Assembly (NCBI GenBank): GCA_021813025.1
Contig: JAKAME010000012.1
Location: forward strand, 1 to 24,871
Source of the DNA: Microcaldota archaeon
GTDB taxonomy: Archaea > Micrarchaeota > Micrarchaeia > Anstonellales > Anstonellaceae
Direction of reading: 5' to 3'
DNA: 24,871 nt
The notes beneath the pieces were generated by a model, which was given only the letters and a program-made list of their open reading frames with translations, did no database searches and was not told the DNA's origin. A program made the translations under genes and the position numbers. Within the stretch, counting starts at the first letter, position 1. Each line of letters opens with the position of its first letter. Below are positions 6,036-13,171 of the stretch, in pieces.

Positions 6036-7814
6036 ATGTCGCAGCCCCGAAAAGAGCCGGCCGCCATGCCCCCGGCAAAGAGAATGGCCCCCCTCTTTCT
6101 GGCGGCCCTCTTTCTTCTGGCCTCCTTCTCTTTCGCAGGCCTGCGCTGGATGCCGGCGCGCCTGCCCTCGGACGCGCTGGGCGCGCCCATCATCACGCCC
6201 ACCAGCACGATGGTGCTGACTTCAAGCGGCCGGCTGGCCATCTATGACAGCCGCGACGGCCGGGCCCTCCCCCCATACGGCCTCAGCTCGGGCGCGCACC
6301 TGCCCCCGCTTGTGAGCGGCTCGACGGCATTCATAGCGACCGATGACGGGCACGTGGAGGCTCTGGACGTCTCGCGCATGCGCCGCTTGTGGATTTATCC
6401 GCCAGAGCAGAACGGCAGCGCAGCGGCTGCCAACAACACCAGCCAGACTCTGGACATCCGCTCGCTGGCGGAGGGCGGCGGGCTGCTTTATGTCATTGAC
6501 CGCACGCGCGTGCTGGCCCTGGACGCGCAGACTGGCAGGCCGCGCTTCGACCGGGCGCTTCTCGGCAACGGCGGCCCCGCGGCAGCCGACGCCGAGCGCG
6601 TGTATGTGATGGACGGCGGCACCCTCAAGGCGGTATCTGCCAGCGGGCAGCCGGCCTGGAGCCGGGAGGTGGGCGCGCTGTTCAAGACCCGTCCGGCTGC
6701 CGACGGCGGGCGCGTCTATGTCGCCTCGACCGAGGGGCAGATTGACGCCATAGACGCGGCGAGCGGCGAGGTGAACTGGACATATTCGGTGAACGGCTGG
6801 CCCATGGCCACGCCGCTGGCCGACGGCCAGCGCGTCATGGTGGGCACCAACGACGGGCGCCTGCGCGCGCTTGACGCGTTCAACGGGCACACCCTCTGGA
6901 CCACAGACCTGCATGCCGCGGTGTGGGGCGAGATGGCGCTGGCGGCGCACGGGAGCGAGAGGCTTGTGCTGGCCCCCACGCAGCAGCCCTCCCTCGCTGC
7001 AGTGGACGCTGAGTCGGGAGCCCTGCGCTGGGAATACCCGCTTTCTGACTGGCCTGCCAACCCTGCTGCGGATTCCGGCGGCTCTTATGCGGCCATAGCC
7101 ACGCGCGACGGCCAGCTGTGGATGCTGGTCCTCTCGCCGATGTGCACCATTGACAGCCCGCTCAGCCGCCAGCTGGTGGGCCCCTATCCGCGCATCGCCG
7201 GGCGGGCATGGGCATGGGGCGGGGTGCAGCGCGCCTCGCTCGACATCGCCGGCGCGCATGTGGACCTGCCCCTCAGCTCTGACGGGATGTTCACCTACGA
7301 GCCCGACCTGAGCGCCAGCAGGGAGGGCTCGGTAGCCATCCAGTGCCTGGCCGAGGGCAAGGACGGGCGGCTGGAAACCGACGCGGGCATGCCCAAATCC
7401 AACCCCGCCCTGTCCGCGGCGGTCCAGCAGGCCTCGATGAGCATCACCGTGCTTGCGCAGGCGCGGCCCGGGCAGAGCTTGCGCGTGTTCGTGCGCAACG
7501 CCGACGGGATGGACCTGAACAACCTGGAGGTGGATTTCGGCGGCAGGCACCTCAGCGCCGCGTCCAGCCCGTTCGAGATTGCCGCGCCTGACGCGGAAGG
7601 GAGCTACACGCTGCAGGCCAGCCGCCGGGGCTTCGAGACTGCCGGCGCGGGCGTCAGCGTGGAGTCGGACAAGAGCTGGATTGCGCTGCTTGGCGCGCTG
7701 GCGCTTGCGATTGTCGCGCTGGTGATTTACGTGGCTTTCCTGCGCAGAAAGCCCGTGCGCGAGCCGAGCATTCCTGCAAGGGAGCAGATTGGGCGGAAAG
7801 CAGGGCAGGGATAA
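6036..7814 (+). CDS. Membrane-anchored PQQ-type beta-propeller protein
   Basis: A 592-aa protein. A hydrophobic N-terminal segment (about 17-36) acts as signal or anchor. About eight blades follow with the pattern GxLxALDxxxGxxxW: GRLAIYDSRDGR, GHVEALD, RVLALDAQTGR, GQIDAIDAASGEVNW, GRLRALDAFNGHTLW, AAVDAESGALRW. Then comes an Ig-like or carboxypeptidase-regulatory-like region (about 390-545), a transmembrane helix (about 548-569, WIALLGALALAIVALVIY) and a basic 23-residue tail. The topology suggests an extracytoplasmic propeller held by its C-terminus. PQQ-like repeats in archaea usually serve as interaction scaffolds (for example BamB-like) and need not bind PQQ; no catalytic site is recognised. 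AGGGG at about 6026-6030 supports ATG 6036. GC content is visibly higher than in the neighbours. Confidence 0.85.
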   Translation: MSQPRKEPAAMPPAKRMAPLFLAALFLLASFSFAGLRWMPARLPSDALGAPIITPTSTMVLTSSGRLAIYDSRDGRALPPYGLSSGAHLPPLVSGSTAFIATDDGHVEALDVSRMRRLWIYPPEQNGSAAAANNTSQTLDIRSLAEGGGLLYVIDRTRVLALDAQTGRPRFDRALLGNGGPAAADAERVYVMDGGTLKAVSASGQPAWSREVGALFKTRPAADGGRVYVASTEGQIDAIDAASGEVNWTYSVNGWPMATPLADGQRVMVGTNDGRLRALDAFNGHTLWTTDLHAAVWGEMALAAHGSERLVLAPTQQPSLAAVDAESGALRWEYPLSDWPANPAADSGGSYAAIATRDGQLWMLVLSPMCTIDSPLSRQLVGPYPRIAGRAWAWGGVQRASLDIAGAHVDLPLSSDGMFTYEPDLSASREGSVAIQCLAEGKDGRLETDAGMPKSNPALSAAVQQASMSITVLAQARPGQSLRVFVRNADGMDLNNLEVDFGGRHLSAASSPFEIAAPDAEGSYTLQASRRGFETAGAGVSVESDKSWIALLGALALAIVALVIYVAFLRRKPVREPSIPAREQIGRKAGQG

Positions 7815-7850
7815 TGGAATAAAAACGAAAAACAAGATAAAAAGAAGAAC

Positions 7851-7898
7851 GCGGGGCGCGCTCGCCCCTCGCTTCGTTCGTTTTTTTATTTATTTTAG
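7851..7898. terminator. Bidirectional terminator between convergent genes
   Basis: GGGGCG (7853-7858) and CGCCCC (7863-7868) form a hairpin with a CGCT loop. Plus-strand T-rich sequence follows (7881-7896). On the minus strand the hairpin is followed by the T-rich complement of 7817-7848. It can therefore serve both the beta-propeller gene (+) and the ftsZ-secE-spt5 operon (-). Confidence 0.65.
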
Positions 7899-7899
7899 C

Positions 7900-8358
7900 T
7901 TACTGCGCCGCATCCTCGGCCTTCTGATAAAGCCTTATGGTGTTCGACTTGATGGTGACCGGAATCGGCACGGCCACCTCCGTCAGCTCCACGGTCAGCT
8001 CGTCCTTGTTCTCGTCGATGCGGATGACCTTGGCGCGCTCGCCCTTGAACGGGCCTGAAATCAGCTCCACGATGTCGTTCTTGTTCACGCGCGCGCTGAC
8101 TGGCTTGCTGGATGCGAGAAGCGCCTCAAGCTCGGAAATCGAGGTGGGCTTGTCCAGCACCCCCTTTATGTGCGGAATCTTGAGCCCTGCGCTGCGGGCA
8201 GAGAGCGCGTCCTCCGCCTCGACCACCATGTAGCCGCGCAAGTCCTCGAAATGCACGATGGACCAGATGCCCATGCTCTCGGCCTTGACGCGCTTGGCCA
8301 TCATTTCCATGACCACGCGCTCCTGCCCTGCCGTTACGCGGTAGATGAAGATTGCCAT
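7900..8358 (-). CDS. spt5: Transcription elongation factor Spt5 (NusG)
   Basis: A 152-aa archaeal Spt5/NusG. The NGN domain (about 1-85: MAIFIYRVTAGQERVVMEMM and a KIPHIKGVLDKP segment) binds RNA polymerase with Spt4. The KOW domain (about 92-145: NDIVELISGPFKGERAKVI) contacts the ribosome or other factors. It promotes elongation and transcription-translation coupling. It is the last gene of ftsZ-secE-spt5, starting 21 nt after the secE stop, with GGTG 7-10 nt ahead of the ATG. Length and domain order are normal for archaea. Confidence 0.95.
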   Translation of the reverse strand: MAIFIYRVTAGQERVVMEMMAKRVKAESMGIWSIVHFEDLRGYMVVEAEDALSARSAGLKIPHIKGVLDKPTSISELEALLASSKPVSARVNKNDIVELISGPFKGERAKVIRIDENKDELTVELTEVAVPIPVTIKSNTIRLYQKAEDAAQ

Positions 8359-8379
8359 AGTTGCACCAGCCAGAATTTC

Positions 8380-8544
8380 CTACTTGATGTTCAGCACGAA
8401 CGATATGACGAGGCCGATGATGCCCATAACCACCACGCCGGCGGCGGTGATGGCGGCCATGCGCTCGAAGTCGCGCAGGCGCGGCCTGCTGGCCACCTGC
8501 AGCACTCGCACAGTCTTGCGGAATTCTTCTTGCAAATTGACCAT
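8380..8544 (-). CDS. secE: Protein translocase SecE/Sec61-gamma subunit
   Basis: A 54-aa protein. The amphipathic N-terminal part (MVNLQEEFRKTVRVLQVASR) is followed by one transmembrane helix (about 31-51, AITAAGVVVMGIIGLVISFV). This matches the short single-span archaeal SecE/Sec61-gamma, which clamps SecY in the translocon. RPRLRDFERMA just ahead of the helix matches the family's conserved P-(x)-(x)-(D/E)-(E/F) region. A strong GAGGAGGAAT ribosome binding site lies in the 13-nt gap after ftsZ, fixing the start. Position between ftsZ and spt5 is the standard archaeal arrangement. Confidence 0.92.
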   Translation of the reverse strand: MVNLQEEFRKTVRVLQVASRPRLRDFERMAAITAAGVVVMGIIGLVISFVLNIK

Positions 8545-8557
8545 CGCGATTCCTCCT

Positions 8558-9655
8558 CTACGAAATCAGGTCCAAATCAAGGCTCTCGGCAGGCGCGGAC
8601 AGCGCGGCCGAAACCTCGTAGTGCGGGAACTTGGCTCCCGCGATGACCACCAGCACGCGCACCGACGCCTTCTTTGTCGCCTTTTCCACCCGCGCGCCCC
8701 AGATGATGTGCGCCGAGGGGTCTATGCGCTTGGACACTTCGGCCACGATGAGCTCTGCCTCCTTGAGGGTCATGTCCTCGCCGCCCGTCACGTTGACAAG
8801 CGCGCGGTTGGCAGTGGACAAGTCAACGTCCAGCAGGGGCGAGGAGAGGGCCATCTCGACCGAGATGAGGGCGCGCTGGTCCGACTTGGCGTCAACCGAT
8901 GACTCGCCCACGCCCACAACGGCGCAGCCGGCTGCGGTGAGGATGGTGCGCAGGTCGGCGAAGTCGAGGTTGACAAGCCCTGCGCGCGTGACAAGCTCTG
9001 CTATGGATTTCACCGCTCCCGCCAGCACCTCGTCGCACACCTTGAACGCGGTGTTGAGCGGCAGGTCGGGGGCGATGGAGAGAAGCTTGTCGTTGGGAAC
9101 CACGATTACGGTGTCAGCATGCTTGCGCAGCTTGTCCAATCCTTCGAGCGCGTTCTTCATGCGCACCTGCCCCTCCGAGAGGAAGGGAAGGGTGACTACT
9201 GCTATTGTGAGCGCGCCATTTGCTTTGGCCGTTTCGGCAATGATGGCCGCAGAGCCGGTGCCTGTGCCGCCGCCCATGCCGCAGGAAATGAAAACCATGC
9301 TGGCGTCGCCAATCGAGGACTTGATGTCGGCAGCCGACTCCTTGGCCGCCGCTTCTCCAAGAGTGGGATTGGAGCCCGCGCCCATTCCCTTGGTGACTGC
9401 CTTGCCGAGGAGGATTTTCTTGTCTGCGCGCATCTTGATGAGATGGCGCACGTCGGTGTTCATGGCAACGAACTTGACGCCCTCGATGCCCAGCTCGGTC
9501 ATCCTATTGAGGGTGTTGCAGCCCGAGCCGCCGGTTCCCACGACGTAAATTTTGGGCTTGGTCTGCTCGAGGAACTTGAGCAGCTCCTCATCATCTTTGG
9601 AGATGATGATTTCTTTGGGCAGCTGGTCCTCCAATGCCTTGTCTTCGAGCGTCAT
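8558..9655 (-). CDS. ftsZ: Cell division protein FtsZ
   Basis: A 365-aa FtsZ GTPase of the tubulin family, which forms the division ring. Motifs: VVGTGGSGCNTLNRM (38-52, nucleotide binding), the tubulin signature GGGTGTGSA (128-136) and the catalytic T7 loop NLDFADLRTIL, which completes the neighbouring subunit's active site. Its place ahead of secE-spt5 is usual for the archaeal FtsZ1 group, but I cannot assign FtsZ1 or FtsZ2 firmly. Start ATG 9655 is preferred over ATG 9670 because GAGGTG (9663-9668) lies 7 nt upstream of it and would otherwise be inside the gene. The N-terminal 30 residues are acidic and probably disordered. Confidence 0.96.
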   Translation of the reverse strand: MTLEDKALEDQLPKEIIISKDDEELLKFLEQTKPKIYVVGTGGSGCNTLNRMTELGIEGVKFVAMNTDVRHLIKMRADKKILLGKAVTKGMGAGSNPTLGEAAAKESAADIKSSIGDASMVFISCGMGGGTGTGSAAIIAETAKANGALTIAVVTLPFLSEGQVRMKNALEGLDKLRKHADTVIVVPNDKLLSIAPDLPLNTAFKVCDEVLAGAVKSIAELVTRAGLVNLDFADLRTILTAAGCAVVGVGESSVDAKSDQRALISVEMALSSPLLDVDLSTANRALVNVTGGEDMTLKEAELIVAEVSKRIDPSAHIIWGARVEKATKKASVRVLVVIAGAKFPHYEVSAALSAPAESLDLDLIS

Positions 9656-9662
9656 TGAGCAG

Positions 9663-9668
9663 CACCTC
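9663..9668 (-). promoter_or_regulatory. Ribosome binding site that sets the ftsZ start
   Basis: The minus strand reads GAGGTG, 7 nt before ATG 9655. It overlaps the alternative ATG 9670 reading frame and therefore excludes that start. Confidence 0.7.
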
Positions 9669-9726
9669 ATGAATCAATCCAATTAGGGTCCCCTAAGGGG
9701 GTGTTATGGCGAAATTAGCGCATGGC

Positions 9727-9737
9727 AAATTTAAATA
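9727..9737 (-). promoter_or_regulatory. TATA box for ftsZ-secE-spt5
   Basis: The minus strand reads TATTTAAATTT. Expected transcription start is near 9707, giving a leader of about 50 nt. A palindromic CCCCTAAGGGG element (9690-9700) lies just inside the predicted leader. Confidence 0.55.
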
Positions 9738-9799
9738 GGTGCCGGCGGCGGGGAGGGCGCAAGGCGGAGATTCGGCCGGGGCCGAAAACAAAGGCCGCC

Positions 9800-10444
9800 T
9801 CACGCGCGCTCCGAGCGCATGCCGTATTCAATCTCGGAAAGCAGGAAAAGGCGCACAACGCTGAGCCTTTGCATCATCTTAATCTCGCCAAGATGGCCCT
9901 GGATGCCGGTCAGTTCCACTTGGCTCTTTTTGAGCAGCTCCAGCATGGGGCCCCATTGCTCGCGCGGCATGAGGGGGAGAAGCTCTGCATACTGGGCGGG
10001 AATCAGCAGGGCGTTGCCCAGCACGTGATGCAGGCCTGCCTGCACGTCCATGCGGGCATCAGTGGACGAAAGGCCGCGCTCCTCAAGGCGCGCAACCTCG
10101 GAGCGCAGCTCTTGGCGGATTTGGCTTATGCATCGGGCCAGCCCTTCAGCCTCCTTTTGAACAAGCGGGAGGCCGTCCCCCCGCTCCTCTGCCCTTATCA
10201 GCAGGTTGGGTAGATAGCGGCATACAATCAGGTCCAGGTTCTCCAAGACCGAGTGGTTCTTGAGGAGGAACTTGGCCGCATGCTTCCGCGCCGACAGGTA
10301 GTAGGAAATCTCCTTGGCCGGAATGCCGCCTGAACGCTTCTGCCTGTCGGTAAGCGTTTGATGGGTTGAGCTGGCATGGAATGGGCGCTCAAATAGAGGA
10401 TTGCCGGAACGGGTCTGACGAATGGAGGGACTGAGTGAGGTCAT
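9800..10444 (-). CDS. Hypothetical helical protein, paralogue A
   Basis: A 214-aa protein with no recognised family. It is predicted mostly helical and charged, with no signal peptide or membrane segment. It is related to the next gene (10588-11208): SGNPLFERPF (13-22) matches SGQPEFERLF, and RLEERGLSSTDARMDVQAG (119-137) with the following HHVLGNALLIPAQYAEL matches the paralogue's 115-152. Start ATG 10444 is chosen because ATTATATA at 10473-10480 would begin transcription near 10450, and the paralogue also starts shortly before an SLSP motif (TSLSPS against IISLSPA). The longer frame from ATG 10501 would begin upstream of this promoter. Function unknown. Confidence 0.72.
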   Translation of the reverse strand: MTSLSPSIRQTRSGNPLFERPFHASSTHQTLTDRQKRSGGIPAKEISYYLSARKHAAKFLLKNHSVLENLDLIVCRYLPNLLIRAEERGDGLPLVQKEAEGLARCISQIRQELRSEVARLEERGLSSTDARMDVQAGLHHVLGNALLIPAQYAELLPLMPREQWGPMLELLKKSQVELTGIQGHLGEIKMMQRLSVVRLFLLSEIEYGMRSERA

Positions 10445-10472
10445 ACAAACCAGCTGGCTATGATTTTGTGAG

Positions 10473-10482
10473 TATATAATTA
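10473..10482 (-). promoter_or_regulatory. TATA box for paralogue A
   Basis: The minus strand reads TAATTATATA, centred about 32 nt before ATG 10444, predicting a very short leader. Confidence 0.5.
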
Positions 10483-10554
10483 TTTTCAGGCGCGCCCCCA
10501 TTAGCGCATATACGGGCGGGGGCCATGCGAACCAGACAAACTATGCTTTTCCAT

Positions 10555-10575
10555 CTTTATAAACTTTACCACAAT
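10555..10575. repeat. Promoter-segment direct repeat, copy 1 (orphan)
   Basis: The segment is repeated at 11236-11257 with a single extra T in the second copy. On the minus strand both read ATTGTGGTAAAGTTTATAAA, a BRE plus TATA box. Copy 2 is positioned to drive paralogue B. Copy 1 sits about 110 nt ahead of paralogue A and 30 nt ahead of a 22-codon frame beginning ATG GCC CCC at 10526. Confidence 0.7.
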
Positions 10576-10587
10576 CAATGGCGCGCT

Positions 10588-11208
10588 TCAGCCCACGCCA
10601 GAAAAGCGACCGTCCGCCTCCAGCAGCTCGTCTGCGGTGTGGGGCAGGTGCTTGATGTCAAGCCAGATTTTGTAGAGGCGCATGGGCCCCTCCGTCATGG
10701 ACTCAAAGGTGGAGAGAAGGCGGCGGGCAAGGCGGGGGGGCGAGCGCAGGATTAGGGTGGCATAGAGGAGGGGGCCCATGGTGGAGGTGCCGAAATGGTG
10801 CTGCGTGCCGACGATGGCATCCAGCTCGGCATCGCCGGGCCGCAGGCCTTCCCGCTGCTCCAAAACCTGCCGCTCGACGCGCAGATGCTCACGCAGCGAA
10901 TCGCTAAGCTGGCGAATTTCATTGCAATAAAAGCGGGCCCTGTCTGGCTCTCGGCGGCGCACCGAAACGGCAAAAGATGAATAATGGCCCAGAAGGACAC
11001 GCAGCAGAGGCACGTAACTTTTCGAGCCAATCCGATTCAGATAGGCGGCCGCTTTTGCTTGGCGGGGGGTTGGCTCGGGCGGGAGAGGGAAAAGCCTCTC
11101 GAATTCTGGCTGGCCGGAGGCGCCGGCAGTCTTTTCCAACTGGCGAAAGGCCGTGCGCTTGGGGGGCGCGTAGGTGTTGGCTGGAGAAAGAGAGATTATG
11201 GGAGCCAT
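10588..11208 (-). CDS. Hypothetical helical protein, paralogue B
   Basis: A 206-aa protein, unrecognised, homologous to paralogue A through SGQPEFERLF (31-40), the segment around VLEQREGLRPGDAELD (115-130) and TFESMTEGPMRLYKIWLD (about 167-184). It is basic and helical, with a proline-rich N-terminal stretch (LFPLPPEPTPRQ) and no membrane segment. Start ATG 11208 is chosen over ATG 11223 because the TATA box at 11237-11246 predicts transcription from about 11215, making the transcript nearly leaderless. It diverges from pyrD, whose own TATA box is 65 nt away. No function can be proposed. Confidence 0.75.
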   Translation of the reverse strand: MAPIISLSPANTYAPPKRTAFRQLEKTAGASGQPEFERLFPLPPEPTPRQAKAAAYLNRIGSKSYVPLLRVLLGHYSSFAVSVRRREPDRARFYCNEIRQLSDSLREHLRVERQVLEQREGLRPGDAELDAIVGTQHHFGTSTMGPLLYATLILRSPPRLARRLLSTFESMTEGPMRLYKIWLDIKHLPHTADELLEADGRFSGVG

Positions 11209-11235
11209 GCAAACAATATCCATATTGAATTTACA

Positions 11236-11257
11236 CTTTTATAAACTTTACCACAAT
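11236..11257. repeat. Promoter-segment direct repeat, copy 2
   Basis: Second copy of the 10555-10575 segment (one extra T). On the minus strand it contains GTTTATAAAA (11237-11246), the TATA box of paralogue B. Confidence 0.7.
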
Positions 11258-11310
11258 TTGCCGGGAAACTGGAATCAACCCCGATGCACGCCGTGACTCA
11301 GGCGAGGCAG

Positions 11311-11320
11311 CTATATAAAC
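11311..11320 (+). promoter_or_regulatory. TATA box for the pyrDKC operon
   Basis: CTATATAAAC is centred 35 nt before ATG 11351. Predicted start is near 11340, leaving a short leader that holds GAGG (11344-11347). Confidence 0.65.
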
Positions 11321-11350
11321 CCCCTTCGACTAATAGCAAATACGAGGCCT

Positions 11351-12259
11351 ATGCCCGACTTGTCAACCGCCCTCGCCGGAGTGAAATTGGATAACCCACT
11401 AGTGCTAGCCTCAGGCATCAGGGGCAACAACGCGCAGCTGCTGATTAGGGCGGCGAAAGAGGGGGCCGGCGCGGTCACTTCCAAATCATGCTCTTTGCAG
11501 GCAAGAGAGGGGCATGCAAATCCGACAGCCATTGCCGCTCCAACTTACATGCTAAATGCGATTGGATTGTCCAATCCAGGAGTTGAGGCTGAAATTGAAG
11601 AGATAAGAGAGGCTGTAAAGAAGGCCGGAGTGCCTGTGATTGCATCAGTATTCGCAGGCTCTGCCGAGGATTTTGCAGCCGTGGCTGCTAGAATCGCAGT
11701 TGCAAAGCCGGCTATCATTGAATTGGACATTTCATGCCCCAACGTGCACAAGGAAGGGGAGATGTTTTCGTCAAGTGCTGATTGGGCGGTCGGAGTGACA
11801 AAAGCGATCAAGCAGAAAGTAAGGAGTATTCCGCTCTTTGTCAAGCTCGCGCCAAACGTGCCTGACATTGGCGCGATTGCAAAAGCATGCCAAACGGCGG
11901 GCGCGGACGGCATTACGGCGATTAACACAATGCCTGCGATGTGGATTGACGTGAGGGCGAAAAGGGCGGTGCTGGCAAACCAGTATGGAGGATTGTCAGG
12001 CCCCGCGCTCCTGCCGGTTGCGCTAAGATGCGTGCACTCGGTTCGCAAGGCCTGCCCGTCCATCCCCATAATCGGCGGGGGCGGAGTGACTTCGGGCGAG
12101 GATGCTGCCCGCATGCTCATGGCAGGCGCGAATGCCGTATCAATAGGCTCGGCAGTGTGGTATCGGCAGAACGCGTTTGGCGAAATAAGGCAGGAGTTGG
12201 CAGGCTTCATGAAAGAGGAAGGATTTCACAAGCTGCCGGAAATAAGGCTGGAAGGATAG
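11351..12259 (+). CDS. pyrD: Dihydroorotate dehydrogenase B, catalytic subunit
   Basis: A 302-aa FMN TIM-barrel enzyme that oxidises dihydroorotate to orotate in UMP synthesis. Motifs: SKSCSLQAREG (44-54), the substrate loop NAIGLSNPG (69-77), ELDISCPN (124-131) with Cys129 as the class 1 catalytic base, VKLAPN (164-169), TAINT (189-193), GGLSGPAL (213-220) and the phosphate-binding IIGGGGV (240-246). The Cys base (rather than Ser) and the adjacent pyrK identify the class 1B type, which passes electrons through PyrK to NAD+. First gene of pyrD-pyrK-pyrC. The stop is 14 nt before the pyrK start. Confidence 0.96.
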   Translation: MPDLSTALAGVKLDNPLVLASGIRGNNAQLLIRAAKEGAGAVTSKSCSLQAREGHANPTAIAAPTYMLNAIGLSNPGVEAEIEEIREAVKKAGVPVIASVFAGSAEDFAAVAARIAVAKPAIIELDISCPNVHKEGEMFSSSADWAVGVTKAIKQKVRSIPLFVKLAPNVPDIGAIAKACQTAGADGITAINTMPAMWIDVRAKRAVLANQYGGLSGPALLPVALRCVHSVRKACPSIPIIGGGGVTSGEDAARMLMAGANAVSIGSAVWYRQNAFGEIRQELAGFMKEEGFHKLPEIRLEG

Positions 12260-12273
12260 GAAAGAGGTTGAAG

Positions 12274-13143
12274 ATGGGCAAACAGGCAGCAGGGAAACTG
12301 AAAAAAGGAACAAAGGGCGCCGCGTCCGCCGGCCGGCGGGCGGCCCGCTCCTCTGCACCGCTGTCCTGCATGCCTTGTCTTCTCCCCATTCGCGCCAAAG
12401 TGCTCAAAAACGAGAAAGAGAATTCCCTTGTGTCGCTGCTCACACTTGATTTGCAGATGCCTGACGCAATGCCGGGCCAATTCCTCATGGCATGGCAGCC
12501 GGGCATGGACGAGAAGCCCATGAGCATAGCTGAAAACAAGCCAAGCGTGCGGCTGGCAATAGCGGCTGTGGGCCCATGCTCGAAAAAGCTGGCCGAGACA
12601 AAAGCCGGGGATTGCATTTACGTCCGCGGGCCGCTTGGAAAGCCGTTCTGGCCTGCCGGCAAGCGCTGGCTTCTTGTTGGAGGGGGATACGGATTCGCCC
12701 CGTTGAGGTTTTTGGCGCGCGTTGGTATGGAAAATGGCGCCAAAGTCGAATCAATCTGCGGCGCGCGCACCAAGGGGCTGTTGATGAAGGCAGGGCCGGG
12801 AAAAAATCACCAAACTACTGATGACGGGAGCGCCGGGACAAAAGGAAATGTCCTCTCTGCGCTCGAACCATTATTGCGCTCTGGCCATTTTGACTGCGTT
12901 TATTCATGCGGGCCTGAAAAAATGATGAAGGCAGTGGCTGAAACTGCGAAAAAGCACGGAGTGAAATCGCAATTGTCTGTCGAGCGCTACATGAAGTGCG
13001 GATTCGGCGTGTGCGGCCATTGCGCAATGGGCGGATGGCTCGCGTGCATAGACGGGCCGAGCATTGACGGAAACGAAGCGCTGGCAAATCCGGCGTTCGG
13101 CGCCTATCATACAGACAAGGCCGGAAGGAAAATCAGATACTGA
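12274..13143 (+). CDS. pyrK: Dihydroorotate dehydrogenase electron-transfer subunit
   Basis: A 289-aa FAD and [2Fe-2S] protein that passes electrons from PyrD to NAD+. Motifs: the FAD-binding KPMSI (81-85), RGPLGKPF (118-125), the NAD-binding LLVGGGYGFAPL (133-144), YSCGPEKM (210-217) and cluster ligands C242, C247, C250 and C258 in CGFGVCGHC and LACIDG. An AGAGGTTGA ribosome binding site immediately upstream fixes ATG 12274. The N-terminus carries an unusual basic, low-complexity extension of about 35 residues (GKQAAGKLKKGTKGAASAGR) ending in CMPC, which bacterial PyrK normally lacks. Start and extension seem real because the site is well placed after pyrD. Confidence 0.94.
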   Translation: MGKQAAGKLKKGTKGAASAGRRAARSSAPLSCMPCLLPIRAKVLKNEKENSLVSLLTLDLQMPDAMPGQFLMAWQPGMDEKPMSIAENKPSVRLAIAAVGPCSKKLAETKAGDCIYVRGPLGKPFWPAGKRWLLVGGGYGFAPLRFLARVGMENGAKVESICGARTKGLLMKAGPGKNHQTTDDGSAGTKGNVLSALEPLLRSGHFDCVYSCGPEKMMKAVAETAKKHGVKSQLSVERYMKCGFGVCGHCAMGGWLACIDGPSIDGNEALANPAFGAYHTDKAGRKIRY

Positions 13144-13171
13144 AACGACTGCTCATGCGAGGTTGATGTAA

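Noticed and set aside
6222..7835. A 537-codon open frame on the minus strand opposite the beta-propeller gene
   Set aside because: It is the complement of a high-GC gene with clear PQQ repeats; the translated product is Arg/Pro/His-rich with no domain, and it crosses the terminator at 7851-7898.
8631..9548. A 305-codon open frame on the plus strand opposite ftsZ
   Set aside because: ftsZ is certain from its GTPase motifs; the antisense product is Ser/Arg/Thr-rich low complexity, as expected from a shadow frame.
10588..11223. Possible frameshifted or broken gene pair
   Set aside because: Both paralogues have complete open frames and suitable promoters; their difference is divergence, not decay. 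Only the 22-codon frame at 10526 looks like a relic.
11545..12210. A 221-codon minus-strand frame within pyrD
   Set aside because: Antisense to a well-supported enzyme gene, with no start context.
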